The notes: generated from the sequence alone by a model not told the origin. 5,008 bases of DNA from Parachlamydiaceae bacterium (GCA_013815395.1 JACDGH010000208.1:1-5008), one strand, 5' to 3'. Counted from the first letter of the stretch, positions 1 through 5,008 are shown. Program-made: numbers and translations.

Positions 1-84
1 GATCAATATCGTTTATGTTTTATCGAAATGCGCACACTATTCTTTATAATAAAAAAAAGAGAAAAGCCGCAAGCAAAAAAGATG

Positions 85-1023
85 AACCGGTTCCCCGGTC
101 TAGGACAATTTTGATGTGTTTACCCATACCTGCCCAACGAAGGTAATGAATATTTTATAGCCTTAACTCTGAAAATCGCGAGGCACTTAAGGAAGTTGAT
201 ACGATCATTCGTGCATATATTACAGGTCATCTCTCAAAAACCCCTATTCCCCCCCCCGTCATTCCTCTCTGAGAAGGTTAATATATATAGAGGCTAGTAT
301 GAACCCAATTCACCTCGCATGGAACTATTTTTCTTTCTTGAACGATTGTTAGGCATTTGTTATATTCATTTTGAAGACGGCAAACTTTTAATTAATTCTT
401 TGAGCGAAAAAAATGCAACTTTTCTTCCCATCACTGATACTGAGTTTCTCTATGTTCCCATGAACGAATCTAAAGATCCAGAGGCAACACTTAAATTGAT
501 CACACCAAATATTGAAGGACAATTCATCCAGCTTAGTTTGGGCCAGAGAAACGCCGCATCTCTACATGTTACACTGAAACGCATTCCTACATGGCTTGCT
601 ATCTTAGAGATTACCATTGTGGGATTTGTTTCACTGACTTTCACGTCGGTGCTTATTTATGCGCCATTTTGGATTTTGCGAAGTTTGAGTAAAAGGCACT
701 CTTATCCCGCAGAAAATAGTGTGCGATTATGGGCACTAAAAGCAGTATTGAGCTTGTTAGTGATTATTTTAATCTGTTTGGCGTCAACTGATGCTTTCAT
801 TTTGCGTTTGGGTAATATGACTGTTTGGTCGTTTTCATTATTTCTAGCAACTATCGTTTTTGCTTTGGCATCAGTTATTAATGTTATTACTTTAGGGCGA
901 ACACAAAAACGTCAAATTCGCGGCATTATTCGCATCTATTCGACAATGGTTGCCATAGCTTTGGTGATCTTTACAGTCTATTTTGCATATTGGGGTTTTA
1001 TCGGTTTACGTACTTGGGCATAA
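85..1023 (+). pseudogene. Decayed serine hydrolase (beta-lactamase-related) with C-terminal membrane module
   Basis: Conceptual translation across three frames gives one continuous protein resembling the C-terminal part of serine beta-lactamase-like hydrolases that end in transmembrane helices. Frame 1 (85-165) reads NRFPGLGQF, an in-frame TGA at 112-114, then CVYPYLPNEGNEYFIAL. Frame 3 (165-257) continues with NSENREALKEVDTIIRAYIT and a PIPPP stretch. Frame 2 (257-331) gives IYIEASMNPIHLAWNYF. Frame 1 (from about 331) gives FLERLLGI and the intact membrane part. The three shifts fall at AA (165-166), C9 (249-257) and T5 (328-332), and each would be repaired by one added base. The N-terminal domain with the SxxK nucleophile is not in the window, so the gene either began to the left of it or is truncated. 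Family assignment is from memory of the family layout (GFPG loop, FLERL.GI, dGkL, membrane tail). Several lesions make decay likelier than regulation or sequencing error, though homopolymer miscalls could explain the shifts. Confidence 0.55.
319..1023 (+). CDS. Surviving C-terminal membrane fragment of serine hydrolase-like protein
   Basis: This 234-residue open frame is the intact 3' end of the decayed hydrolase described above. Residues 1-90 look like the beta-rich C-terminal soluble region of the hydrolase, with FLERLLGI at 6-13, an FEDGKL turn at 18-23 and FLPITDTEF at 35-43. Four hydrophobic segments follow, at about 92-120, 138-160, 167-193 and 205-230, ending in GLRTWA. The ATG at 319 has no Shine-Dalgarno sequence and sits inside the frameshifted junction, so it is probably an arbitrary internal start. 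A GAGG at 290-293 stands 5 nt before an ATG at 299, but that frame stops after 17 codons. If translated at all, the product would be an inner-membrane protein without a catalytic domain. I expect no enzymatic activity. Confidence 0.5.
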   Translation: MELFFFLERLLGICYIHFEDGKLLINSLSEKNATFLPITDTEFLYVPMNESKDPEATLKLITPNIEGQFIQLSLGQRNAASLHVTLKRIPTWLAILEITIVGFVSLTFTSVLIYAPFWILRSLSKRHSYPAENSVRLWALKAVLSLLVIILICLASTDAFILRLGNMTVWSFSLFLATIVFALASVINVITLGRTQKRQIRGIIRIYSTMVAIALVIFTVYFAYWGFIGLRTWA

Positions 1024-1081
1024 AATTGAAGAATTCTTTTTTTTGTTTTTACGCCTCTTGCATTCTCTATATAAAACTAAA

Positions 1082-1131
1082 CAACTTTCGTTAAGTAACA
1101 TTAATTTTTATTATATAAGTAACGTAAGTTG
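1082..1131 (-). terminator. Inverted repeat between convergent genes, possible terminator
   Basis: Twelve-base arms CAACTTTCGTTA (1082-1093) and TAACGTAAGTTG (1120-1131) are complementary at 11 of 12 positions around a 26-nt AT-rich loop. Read on the minus strand, the hairpin lies just after the stop of the 145-residue gene and is followed by TTTAGTTTT, as in an intrinsic terminator. The loop is long and the stem is AT-rich, so it may be weak. An 8-bp direct repeat TAAGTAAC (1092-1099 and 1116-1123) overlaps it. Confidence 0.35.
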
Positions 1132-1144
1132 CTTAATCCCTTAT

Positions 1145-1582
1145 TTATAGCGAAGAGAGTGCTTTTTTGGAATTTATTGTCCACGTCCCTTCTTTTTGAA
1201 GAGTTAAAAAAAACAATTGCCAATCTTTGGGAAATTCATTATTTGCTAGTAAAATCTTAGAAAGCCTATGTAATTCTAAATTTGTTCTAGCTTTATAATA
1301 ACATAAGCTTACCGAATCTTTATTAAAACCTTGATTAATGAAATAAGAATAAAATTTTTCTCGAAGCTTAGTGTCTTCTGCAGCTACAGTAATTGACTTT
1401 TCTTTAAAATTAATCAAAACATCGGAAAAAAGAGAACCACGATTCTTATTTTTAAAGATGACCTCATGAGGTTCAAAGCGCTCATTTTCTCCATAGACAA
1501 ATATGTCTTTTGTGGAGGGAAATTTATTTTCGCATACTTCATAATGGGCCATTGTACTTTCTGAGTTAACGGGTAATGTCAT
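1145..1582 (-). CDS. Unrecognised 145-residue soluble protein
   Basis: I do not recognise this protein. The start at 1582 (MTLPVNSEST) is preferred over the ATG at 1606 because GGAG (1591-1594, minus sense) stands 8 nt upstream of it, while the longer start has no ribosome binding site. The product is charged and mixed alpha/beta in character, with no signal peptide or membrane segment. It has an N-terminal part rich in Glu/Lys/Asn, a central stretch with alternating hydrophobics (about residues 52-65, SDVLINFKEKSITV) and a likely helical part around residues 90-130 (LELHRLSKILLANNEF). The C-terminal third (DWQLFFLTLQKEGTW) could be a compact domain. The frame continues upstream, interrupted only by one TAG at 1622-1624, into the 38-codon ORF, so the two may form a cotranscribed pair or a single broken gene. 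It probably uses the promoter at 1791-1818. It could be a lineage-specific or effector-type protein, but nothing in the sequence proves that. Confidence 0.6.
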   Translation of the reverse strand: MTLPVNSESTMAHYEVCENKFPSTKDIFVYGENERFEPHEVIFKNKNRGSLFSDVLINFKEKSITVAAEDTKLREKFYSYFINQGFNKDSVSLCYYKARTNLELHRLSKILLANNEFPKDWQLFFLTLQKEGTWTINSKKALSSL

Positions 1583-1621
1583 AAAATTTTCTCCATAATA
1601 ATACATTAAGATAAGGTTGTA

Positions 1622-1738
1622 CTAATTCGATTTTAATAGTTTAGGTTGGTCAAATTCAACCAATTTTTCAAAGGCTTGGATTAGGGCAGAACCTTGATTA
1701 TAACCTTGGCTTGGAACATGTCGAGTAATAGAATTCAT
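1622..1738 (-). CDS. Small ORF, 38 residues, in frame with the downstream gene
   Basis: The ORF runs from MNSITRHVPSQGYNQG to DQPKLLKSN and ends at an amber codon (1622-1624). It is preceded by AAGGA only 3 nt before the ATG, a close but recognisable ribosome binding site. It lies 40-50 nt downstream of a good sigma70-type promoter. It is in the same frame as the 145-residue ORF, and the intervening codons (YNLIL, then MYYYGENF) contain no other stop. Read through, the joined product would be 197 residues. It may be the former N-terminus of that gene after a nonsense mutation, or a genuine small leader peptide. No family is recognised. Confidence 0.35.
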   Translation of the reverse strand: MNSITRHVPSQGYNQGSALIQAFEKLVEFDQPKLLKSN

Positions 1739-1790
1739 AAATCCTTATATTTGTTATTTTAATATATTTTATCACTAATTTTAGAATCAT

Positions 1791-1818
1791 ATTATAAAAA
1801 ACAGATTTTTTAGTTCAA
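1791..1818 (-). promoter_or_regulatory. Sigma70-type promoter for the 1738-1145 unit
   Basis: On the minus strand, TTGAAC (plus 1813-1818) and a perfect TATAAT (plus 1791-1796) are separated by 16 bp. The predicted transcript start near 1784 leaves a leader of about 45 nt before the ATG at 1738. The upstream stretch is AT-rich. The sequence fit is good, but TATAAT occurs readily by chance in DNA this AT-rich. Confidence 0.45.
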
Positions 1819-2103
1819 GCCTATAAAATTTAAAAATAATATAAACATTACAAATATTCCCAATAAAAACAAATAAGATGCATTAACCTGCCTGTTAACT
1901 CGCATCGTTGAACGGATTTGAAGACGTAGCACAAATAAGCAGTGGCCGTATAATAAAGTATCAAAAAGGGTTATTGGAAATTGGGGGCGGATTTCATAGG
2001 GTAGTTTTTTTATTCTATCTTCTCGACGTATATTCTCTAACTTGCTATTCTTGCCTGTTTCAAACGAATTGCTATAGGTAAAACTATGATTAATTGTATG
2101 GTA
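1810..2103 (-). pseudogene. Possible remnant of a small membrane protein gene (no start codon)
   Basis: Ninety-seven codons are open on the minus strand, bounded by TGA at 2104-2106 and TAA at 1810-1812. Length and composition look coding-like: a charged part (KLENIRREDRIKKLPYEI), then PQFPITLFDTLLYGHCLFVL, a basic linker (RSTMRVNRQVNA) and a C-terminal hydrophobic segment (YLFLLGIFVMFILFLNFIGL). This would suit a protein with one or two membrane segments. The only ATG lies well inside, and no GTG or TTG is placed near the 5' end, so any original start has been lost. Its 5' end overlaps the start of the sulfotransferase gene. No family is recognised. It may be a decayed gene or a chance open frame. 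It is the only coding candidate in the gap 1739-2085, which otherwise holds just the promoter described separately. Confidence 0.25.
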
Positions 2104-3042
2104 TCATTCATTCCAAGCTATGCCTTAATTTTTTTTCTGCTATTCTTTATTCAACCTATCGAGGCTAAACAAGGAAAAATCGTTTATCTTATCTCTATGC
2201 CAAGATCATGTTCAACGGTATGCATGCGAATGATGGAAGCTAGCGAAGAATTTCTTGTCATGAATGAACCTGCTATTTATCCTTTTATTCTAAATAATAA
2301 AGTCGATCGCGATTTGACTGAAGGATGGTTTCACGAATCTTCTCATGAAAATTTTGATATCATGAAGCAGCACATCCTTAATTTGGCTACCGATTCAAAT
2401 GTCTTTGTTAAAGAGATTTGCTTTTTTGTTGAAGACTTCCTTTTACATGACAGTGAATTTGTCTCCAATCCTGATATCCAATTTGTCTTTCTGATCAGAA
2501 ATCCCCACAATTCGATCATCTCTTATTATAAAAAATATCTAGAGATTGTTCCAAACTTCTCTTATTACATTGGTTGTCAGTCCTCGTACAATATCTATCA
2601 AGCAATCAAAAATAAGGCCAAGAACCCCATTATCATAATTTCAGCAGAAGATTTATGCAATCGTCCTAAAGAAACAGCTCAACAACTCTTTACATCCTTG
2701 TCGATCCCGTTTCACGACAAATGCCTTCAATGGCCTGATCTAGGTGATAAATTCTCAGGTATTGCTGAATGGAATGAGGTCAAAGTTCGTGAAAAACTAT
2801 ATCATTGGCATGATCATGCTATTCACAGCACATGCTTTGAACCAATCACTGAAAATCGGATCGATGCTGAAGGAAACCCCACCTTTGAAGAAATCAGCAA
2901 AGATTCCGATAGATTAGAATGTATCGAAATGTATCTAGAAAATCAGCCTTTTTATCAACTATTACTCAAGGCAGTCGAGGGGTTGTGGCAACCATTAATC
3001 TATCTAGGGAAGACGGCCCTTTCTACTCACTTTCGAGGCTGA
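2086..3042 (+). CDS. Sulfotransferase-family protein with N-terminal signal peptide
   Basis: This 318-residue protein should transfer a sulfuryl group from PAPS to an acceptor that cannot be named from the sequence. Residues 32-44 (IVYLISMPRSCST) form the 5'-phosphosulfate-binding loop, in the SMPRSCST form seen in sulfotransferases whose loop lacks a Lys. NEPAIY (60-65) matches the DEP-type motif following that loop. Residues 134-148 (VFLIRNPHNSIISYY) form the 3'-phosphate-binding element, with R138 and S146 as the expected ligands. IIISAEDLCNRP (183-194) matches the typical strand and acidic motif preceding the C-terminal helices. Residues 1-27 are a hydrophobic signal sequence ending in IEA-KQ, a plausible signal peptidase I site. 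The mature protein would therefore lie outside the cytoplasm, which is odd because PAPS is cytosolic. AGG at 2076-2078, 7 nt before the ATG, is a weak ribosome binding site supporting this start. TTGCCT (2051-2056) and TATAGG (2073-2078) would give an almost leaderless transcript and are not called as a promoter. It is monocistronic and convergent with the next gene. Confidence 0.8.
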   Translation: MINCMVSFIPSYALIFFLLFFIQPIEAKQGKIVYLISMPRSCSTVCMRMMEASEEFLVMNEPAIYPFILNNKVDRDLTEGWFHESSHENFDIMKQHILNLATDSNVFVKEICFFVEDFLLHDSEFVSNPDIQFVFLIRNPHNSIISYYKKYLEIVPNFSYYIGCQSSYNIYQAIKNKAKNPIIIISAEDLCNRPKETAQQLFTSLSIPFHDKCLQWPDLGDKFSGIAEWNEVKVREKLYHWHDHAIHSTCFEPITENRIDAEGNPTFEEISKDSDRLECIEMYLENQPFYQLLLKAVEGLWQPLIYLGKTALSTHFRG

Positions 3043-3066
3043 TAAGAAATAACTGAACTAGGTCAT

Positions 3067-3115
3067 ATGCCTTCGGCGAAGCCTTTGGAGTGCGCCGGCT
3101 CATGCTGCGCTCTTT
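3067..3115. repeat. GC-rich hairpin-forming patch, possible dispersed repeat or bidirectional terminator
   Basis: Between two convergent genes lies a block far richer in G+C than its surroundings. It contains CTTCGGCGAAG (3071-3081, arms of 5 bp around one base). A second stem pairs GAGTGCGC (3088-3095) with GCGCTCTT (3107-3114) around an 11-nt loop and is followed by TTTAATT. The second stem could terminate the sulfotransferase transcript. The compositional break suggests an inserted palindromic repeat of the REP or MITE type. Only one copy is in the window, so repetition is not shown. Confidence 0.35.
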
Positions 3116-3161
3116 AATTCAGGAGATCATTTTAAACTTCTTAGCGTAAGGTGTCGTTCTA

Positions 3162-3857
3162 TTAGGTTTCAACTTTATTTTCATATAAAACTTTGCTTGG
3201 CCCAATGGGTTCTTCAGGGCTAATGGGGCCAATAGATTCATCCATAACCTCGGATTTACCTTCATGTGCTTTGTCTAGCGCCATTTTTATTTCATATGGC
3301 TGACCATCAAGAGTATATTTTGGAGTAGAAATAGCTCCATTAGTAACCATAATATCCCAAAATCCCTTTTCATTTAATGAAAGATCCACAGTTGACTTTT
3401 CCAACGCTACAAACGACAAAGCTGATTCTATACCAGCAGATGAAATAGTATTAAAAGATATTTTCTTATTAATTGTTTTTCCCCCTTTGATATTTGATTC
3501 AAACATTATAATATCGTCTGCTTCAATACTTTCAAGTGTGCTAGATATTAAAATCACCTTTTTGGCTTTAATATTTCCTATATTGTGAGAATTTACAATA
3601 ATTAAGGTATCCCCTCTAAGTTTGTCTATCTTTGCTGTTGTTTCTATTATTGTAGTATTGGGAAAACTTATATTATAAATATGTCCTGAAGGATTTTTTA
3701 CAATCAATTGATCAATATATTCAAATCTCCGTAGTTTAGTTCCTTTTTTAGTCTTAGTTGATACCCCCATATATCCTGGGTTGAGGATAATTTTGTAATC
3801 AGGCTCTCTATATAATTGGGAACTAAATGGATTTACAGCACTGAGTTTACTTGTCAT
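3162..3857 (-). CDS. Unrecognised 231-residue protein with beta-solenoid-like 15-residue repeats
   Basis: I do not recognise a named family. AGGG, 6 nt before the ATG at 3857, supports this start. The N-terminal 45 residues are polar and basic (KTKKGTKLRR at 35-44). The centre is an imperfect 15-residue periodicity in four successive units at 68-82, 84-98, 99-113 and 114-128. Unit positions 3 and 4 are nearly always I or V, position 10 is I or L, and position 13 is I or L in three of the four. The second and third units both end in I-x-A. This pattern suits a right-handed beta-solenoid with short coils. Residues 129-180 are more degenerate beta-type sequence, including FWDIMVTNGA at 166-175. 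The C-terminus (200-231) is acidic and proline-containing (SIGPISPEEPIGP) and probably disordered. There is no signal peptide or membrane helix. A decayed copy lies directly upstream, so the gene arose by, or gave rise to, a tandem duplication. An adhesin-like, scaffold or effector role is possible but unproven. Confidence 0.65.
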   Translation of the reverse strand: MTSKLSAVNPFSSQLYREPDYKIILNPGYMGVSTKTKKGTKLRRFEYIDQLIVKNPSGHIYNISFPNTTIIETTAKIDKLRGDTLIIVNSHNIGNIKAKKVILISSTLESIEADDIIMFESNIKGGKTINKKISFNTISSAGIESALSFVALEKSTVDLSLNEKGFWDIMVTNGAISTPKYTLDGQPYEIKMALDKAHEGKSEVMDESIGPISPEEPIGPSKVLYENKVET

Positions 3858-3875
3858 TTTATACCCTATGAATTA

Positions 3876-3888
3876 TTTTTTTTTTTTT
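3876..3888 (-). repeat. A13 homopolymer in the leader of the solenoid-protein gene
   Basis: Thirteen consecutive T on the plus strand (A13 in the transcript) lie 18 nt upstream of the start codon and just before the ribosome binding site. Tracts of this length are slippage-prone. Here a length change would alter leader spacing rather than reading frame. Confidence 0.5.
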
Positions 3889-3943
3889 AAAGTTTTACTA
3901 ATTTTAAATAATGATAATTTTTTGAGCACATTTTAAGCCACAC

Positions 3944-3972
3944 ATTATAAATTTGCCACTTAAATGACTCAA
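3944..3972 (-). promoter_or_regulatory. Sigma70-type promoter for the 3857-3162 gene
   Basis: On the minus strand, TTGAGT (plus 3967-3972) and a perfect TATAAT (plus 3944-3949) are separated by 17 bp, the optimal spacing. Transcription from about 3937 would give an 80-nt leader containing the A13 tract. The 135 bp or so between this promoter and the decayed gene copy (3973-4109) hold no supportable gene. Confidence 0.5.
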
Positions 3973-4109
3973 AATTCAATTTCAAGGCATCTTTTTGATA
4001 AAGGAGATATTTCTATACCAGTATGTATGGTCGATGTCAGCCGAGCAAAGGAAAAGTGATTTTAAAAGCGTTAGATAAAACAAAAGAAAAATAAATCTGA
4101 GGATTGGGA

Positions 4110-4343
4110 AGAATTTGTTGGTCCAGGCTAATTTTTTATATGACCATAACCTCAGATTTACCTTCATTTACTTGCTTCTAGCGCTTTTTGTTTCGTATGG
4201 CTGACCATCAAAAGTATATTTAGATAAGAAAAAGCTCCATTAATAACCATAACATCCCACTCCCATATTAAAATATTATTTTTTAATCAAGATCTCAATA
4301 AAAAAATTAGAGTTAAATGAATCTACAGTGTTGATATTACTAT
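4110..4343 (-). pseudogene. Decayed, internally deleted tandem copy of the solenoid-protein gene
   Basis: The DNA at 4143-4263 aligns closely with 3242-3364 of the intact gene. Shared blocks include CCATAACCTC, GATTTACCTTCAT, TATGGCTGACCATCAA, AGTATATTT, AGCTCCATTA and ATAACCAT/GTAACCAT. The DNA at 4264-4343 aligns with the gene's 5' end (about 3765-3857): GAGTTAAATGAATCTACAG here against GAACTAAATGGATTTACAG there. The segment encoding about residues 33-166 of the intact protein is missing, with the junction near 4261-4264 at a shared TGGG. The start codon is degraded, and a one-base deletion shifts the frame after the part encoding WDVMVINGA. Homology weakens to the left of 4143 and fades near 4110. 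The copy lies on the same strand as the intact gene, about 250 bp from it. The call is firm at DNA level; the exact ends are approximate. Confidence 0.8.
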
Positions 4344-4374
4344 TAAAATATTATATATTATAATATAACTAAAC

Positions 4375-4426
4375 GAATATAATTAAGATTATAACTGAAT
4401 GAGTATAATTAAGGTTATAACTGGAA
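4375..4426 (+). repeat. 26-bp tandem repeat, two clear copies, each with TATAAT
   Basis: Copy 1 (4375-4400) and copy 2 (4401-4426) match at 22 of 26 positions. Each contains TATAATTAAG followed by TTATAACTG. Copy 2 includes the perfect palindrome GTTATAAC (4414-4421). A third, degenerate copy at 4349-4374 matches copy 1 at about 17 of 26 positions, but this region is so AT-rich that it may be fortuitous. The array ends 51 bp before the start of the repeat-protein gene, so it could be an operator array or alternative -10 boxes. Confidence 0.6.
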
Positions 4427-4430
4427 GAAA

Positions 4431-4460
4431 TTGTACTGATTCGACTATGCGGTATATAAT
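4431..4460 (+). promoter_or_regulatory. Promoter-like element before the repeat-protein gene
   Basis: TTGTAC (4431-4436) and a perfect TATAAT (4455-4460) are 18 bp apart. Initiation 7 nt downstream, near 4467, would leave the GGAGGT ribosome binding site (4462-4467) almost wholly outside the transcript. This element may therefore not be the productive promoter. The TATAAT boxes inside the 26-bp repeats (4378-4383 and 4404-4409) would include the ribosome binding site but lack good -35 partners. Confidence 0.3.
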
Positions 4461-4461
4461 T

Positions 4462-4467
4462 GGAGGT
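4462..4467 (+). promoter_or_regulatory. Strong ribosome binding site GGAGGT
   Basis: GGAGGT stands 10 nt before the ATG at 4478. It is the strongest Shine-Dalgarno sequence in the window and fixes the start of the last gene. Confidence 0.7.
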
Positions 4468-4477
4468 CATAACAATA

Positions 4478-5008
4478 ATGGATCCAAATTCAGCCATATA
4501 TAAAAAAATATATAATGATCTAGGTGAGGATTTTCGATCACATCTGAAGGCGGGAGATCTTCATTTGTACAAAATGAATGCTGGAGGGGAATTCGTCAAA
4601 AAAAATTGTTGTTATGGTCGCGTTTGGGCGCGTTTGTCTAAAAAGTCTGCAATGTCAGCTTCTGCAGAAATAGCAAAAAAAATCATCACGGATAGATTTA
4701 ATACTTTTCAGCGTGCTAAAAACAACTTCCATTATTTTTCAAGCAAATCTGCAAATATAACTGATTTTACAAAAGTCTCTGCTCTTTTTGAGTTTGCAAA
4801 AGTCGAAGCAGCTCAAAATTGGAGGGGAGTTTCAAAACATTTAGCAAATTACCATCTTAACCAGGAACAGCGCTTCGAAATTGCTAGAATTGCAGCAGAA
4901 AATAGTAGGAGATGGATCCTGGATATTATTGATTACGACCTTAACCATGAACAGCGTTTTGAAATTGCCAAGATTATTGCTACAAAACACGCGGACGAAG
5001 TTCCCTAT
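4478..5008 (+). CDS. Alpha-helical FEIA(K/R)-repeat protein, 3' end outside window
   Basis: An ATG with a strong ribosome binding site opens a frame of 177 codons that runs off the window without a stop. Residues 1-95 form a non-repetitive N-terminal part (MDPNSAIYKK at the start, CC at 44-45, an Ala/Ser/Lys-rich stretch at 52-68). From about residue 98 a helical repeat begins, with cores FEFAK at 104-108, FEIAR at 133-137 and FEIAK at 161-165, a period of 28-29 residues. The last two units share L-N-x-E-Q-R-F-E-I-A, also visible at DNA level (4856-4891 against 4940-4975, about 30 of 36 bases). This pattern suits an alpha-solenoid binding scaffold. From memory, similar LxxExRFEIAK repeats occur in large families of amoeba-associated chlamydiae, where a host-directed role is suspected. 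I could not verify that here. No signal peptide or membrane helix is visible. The total length and further repeats are unknown. Confidence 0.7.
   Translation, partial: MDPNSAIYKKIYNDLGEDFRSHLKAGDLHLYKMNAGGEFVKKNCCYGRVWARLSKKSAMSASAEIAKKIITDRFNTFQRAKNNFHYFSSKSANITDFTKVSALFEFAKVEAAQNWRGVSKHLANYHLNQEQRFEIARIAAENSRRWILDIIDYDLNHEQRFEIAKIIATKHADEVPY

Noticed and set aside
15..146. 43-codon plus-strand ORF, basic and lysine-rich
   Set aside because: It overlaps the better-supported hydrolase remnant in another frame and has no ribosome binding site. It could be the tail of an unseen left-hand gene, but nothing supports that.
450..644. 64-codon open frame on the minus strand inside the hydrolase fragment
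   Set aside because: It lies wholly antisense to a frame with clear protein-like features, has no ribosome binding site and resembles nothing.
1909..2000. Short plus-strand frame reading RRSTNKQWPYNKVSKRVIGNWG, reminiscent of transposase fragments
   Set aside because: It is only about 25 codons between stops, with no terminal inverted repeats or target-site duplications. The opposite strand has a longer open frame.
3964..4059. 31-codon plus-strand ORF (MTQNSISRHLFDKGD...) followed in another frame by KVILKALDKTKEK
   Set aside because: The combined reading looks faintly protein-like. However, there is no ribosome binding site, a frameshift is needed, and the start lies in the promoter of the opposite gene.
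3982..4167. 61-codon minus-strand ORF with a hydrophobic stretch
   Set aside because: Its first codons lie in the decayed copy of the solenoid gene but in a shifted frame (MKVNLRLW where the intact gene reads EGKSEVMD). It has no good ribosome binding site and is best seen as a chance frame.
1..5008. CRISPR array, tRNA, rRNA, integrase or insertion sequence
   Set aside because: No regularly spaced repeats with spacers, no cloverleaf-like sequence and no transposase or integrase motifs were seen on either strand.

Overview
The window looks like AT-rich bacterial accessory DNA with low coding density, and at least two of its genes are visibly decaying. No rRNA, tRNA, ribosomal protein or other taxonomic marker is present. 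A host-associated, amoeba-type intracellular bacterium (Parachlamydia/Neochlamydia-like, or possibly Legionellales) fits the reduced, pseudogene-rich layout and the helical-repeat protein at the right edge. That placement is inference and is weakly held.

Layout, left to right. Positions 85-1023 (+) hold a decayed serine hydrolase of the beta-lactamase/penicillin-binding-protein-like class. Only its C-terminal four-helix membrane module survives as an open frame (319-1023). The upstream remnants continue through three frames and one in-frame TGA. A convergent intergenic region with an inverted repeat (1082-1131) separates it from a minus-strand unit. That unit has a promoter (1791-1818), a 38-codon small ORF (1622-1738) and an unrecognised 145-residue gene (1145-1582). 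The last two lie in the same frame, separated by a single amber codon. A start-less minus-strand open frame with hydrophobic segments (1810-2103) fills most of the following gap. The best-supported gene is a sulfotransferase-like protein with an N-terminal signal peptide (2086-3042, +). It is followed by a GC-rich hairpin-forming patch (about 3067-3115).

The right part holds an unrecognised minus-strand protein (3162-3857). Its centre is built from 15-residue beta-solenoid-like coils, and it has its own promoter (3944-3972). Behind it lies a decayed tandem copy of the same gene (about 4110-4343), in which a deletion of about 400 bp has removed exactly the solenoid. Next comes a 26-bp tandem repeat with TATAAT boxes (4375-4426), a promoter-like element and a strong ribosome binding site. 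These precede a plus-strand alpha-helical repeat protein with 28-29-residue FEIA(K/R) repeats, which runs off the window at 5008.

I see no coherent multi-gene pathway. The picture is of independently transcribed accessory genes, some possibly acting at the host interface, amid gene duplication and decay. The observations most worth following are the duplicate that lost only its solenoid, the amber-split gene, the exported sulfotransferase, and the repeat-protein gene behind a repeat array.
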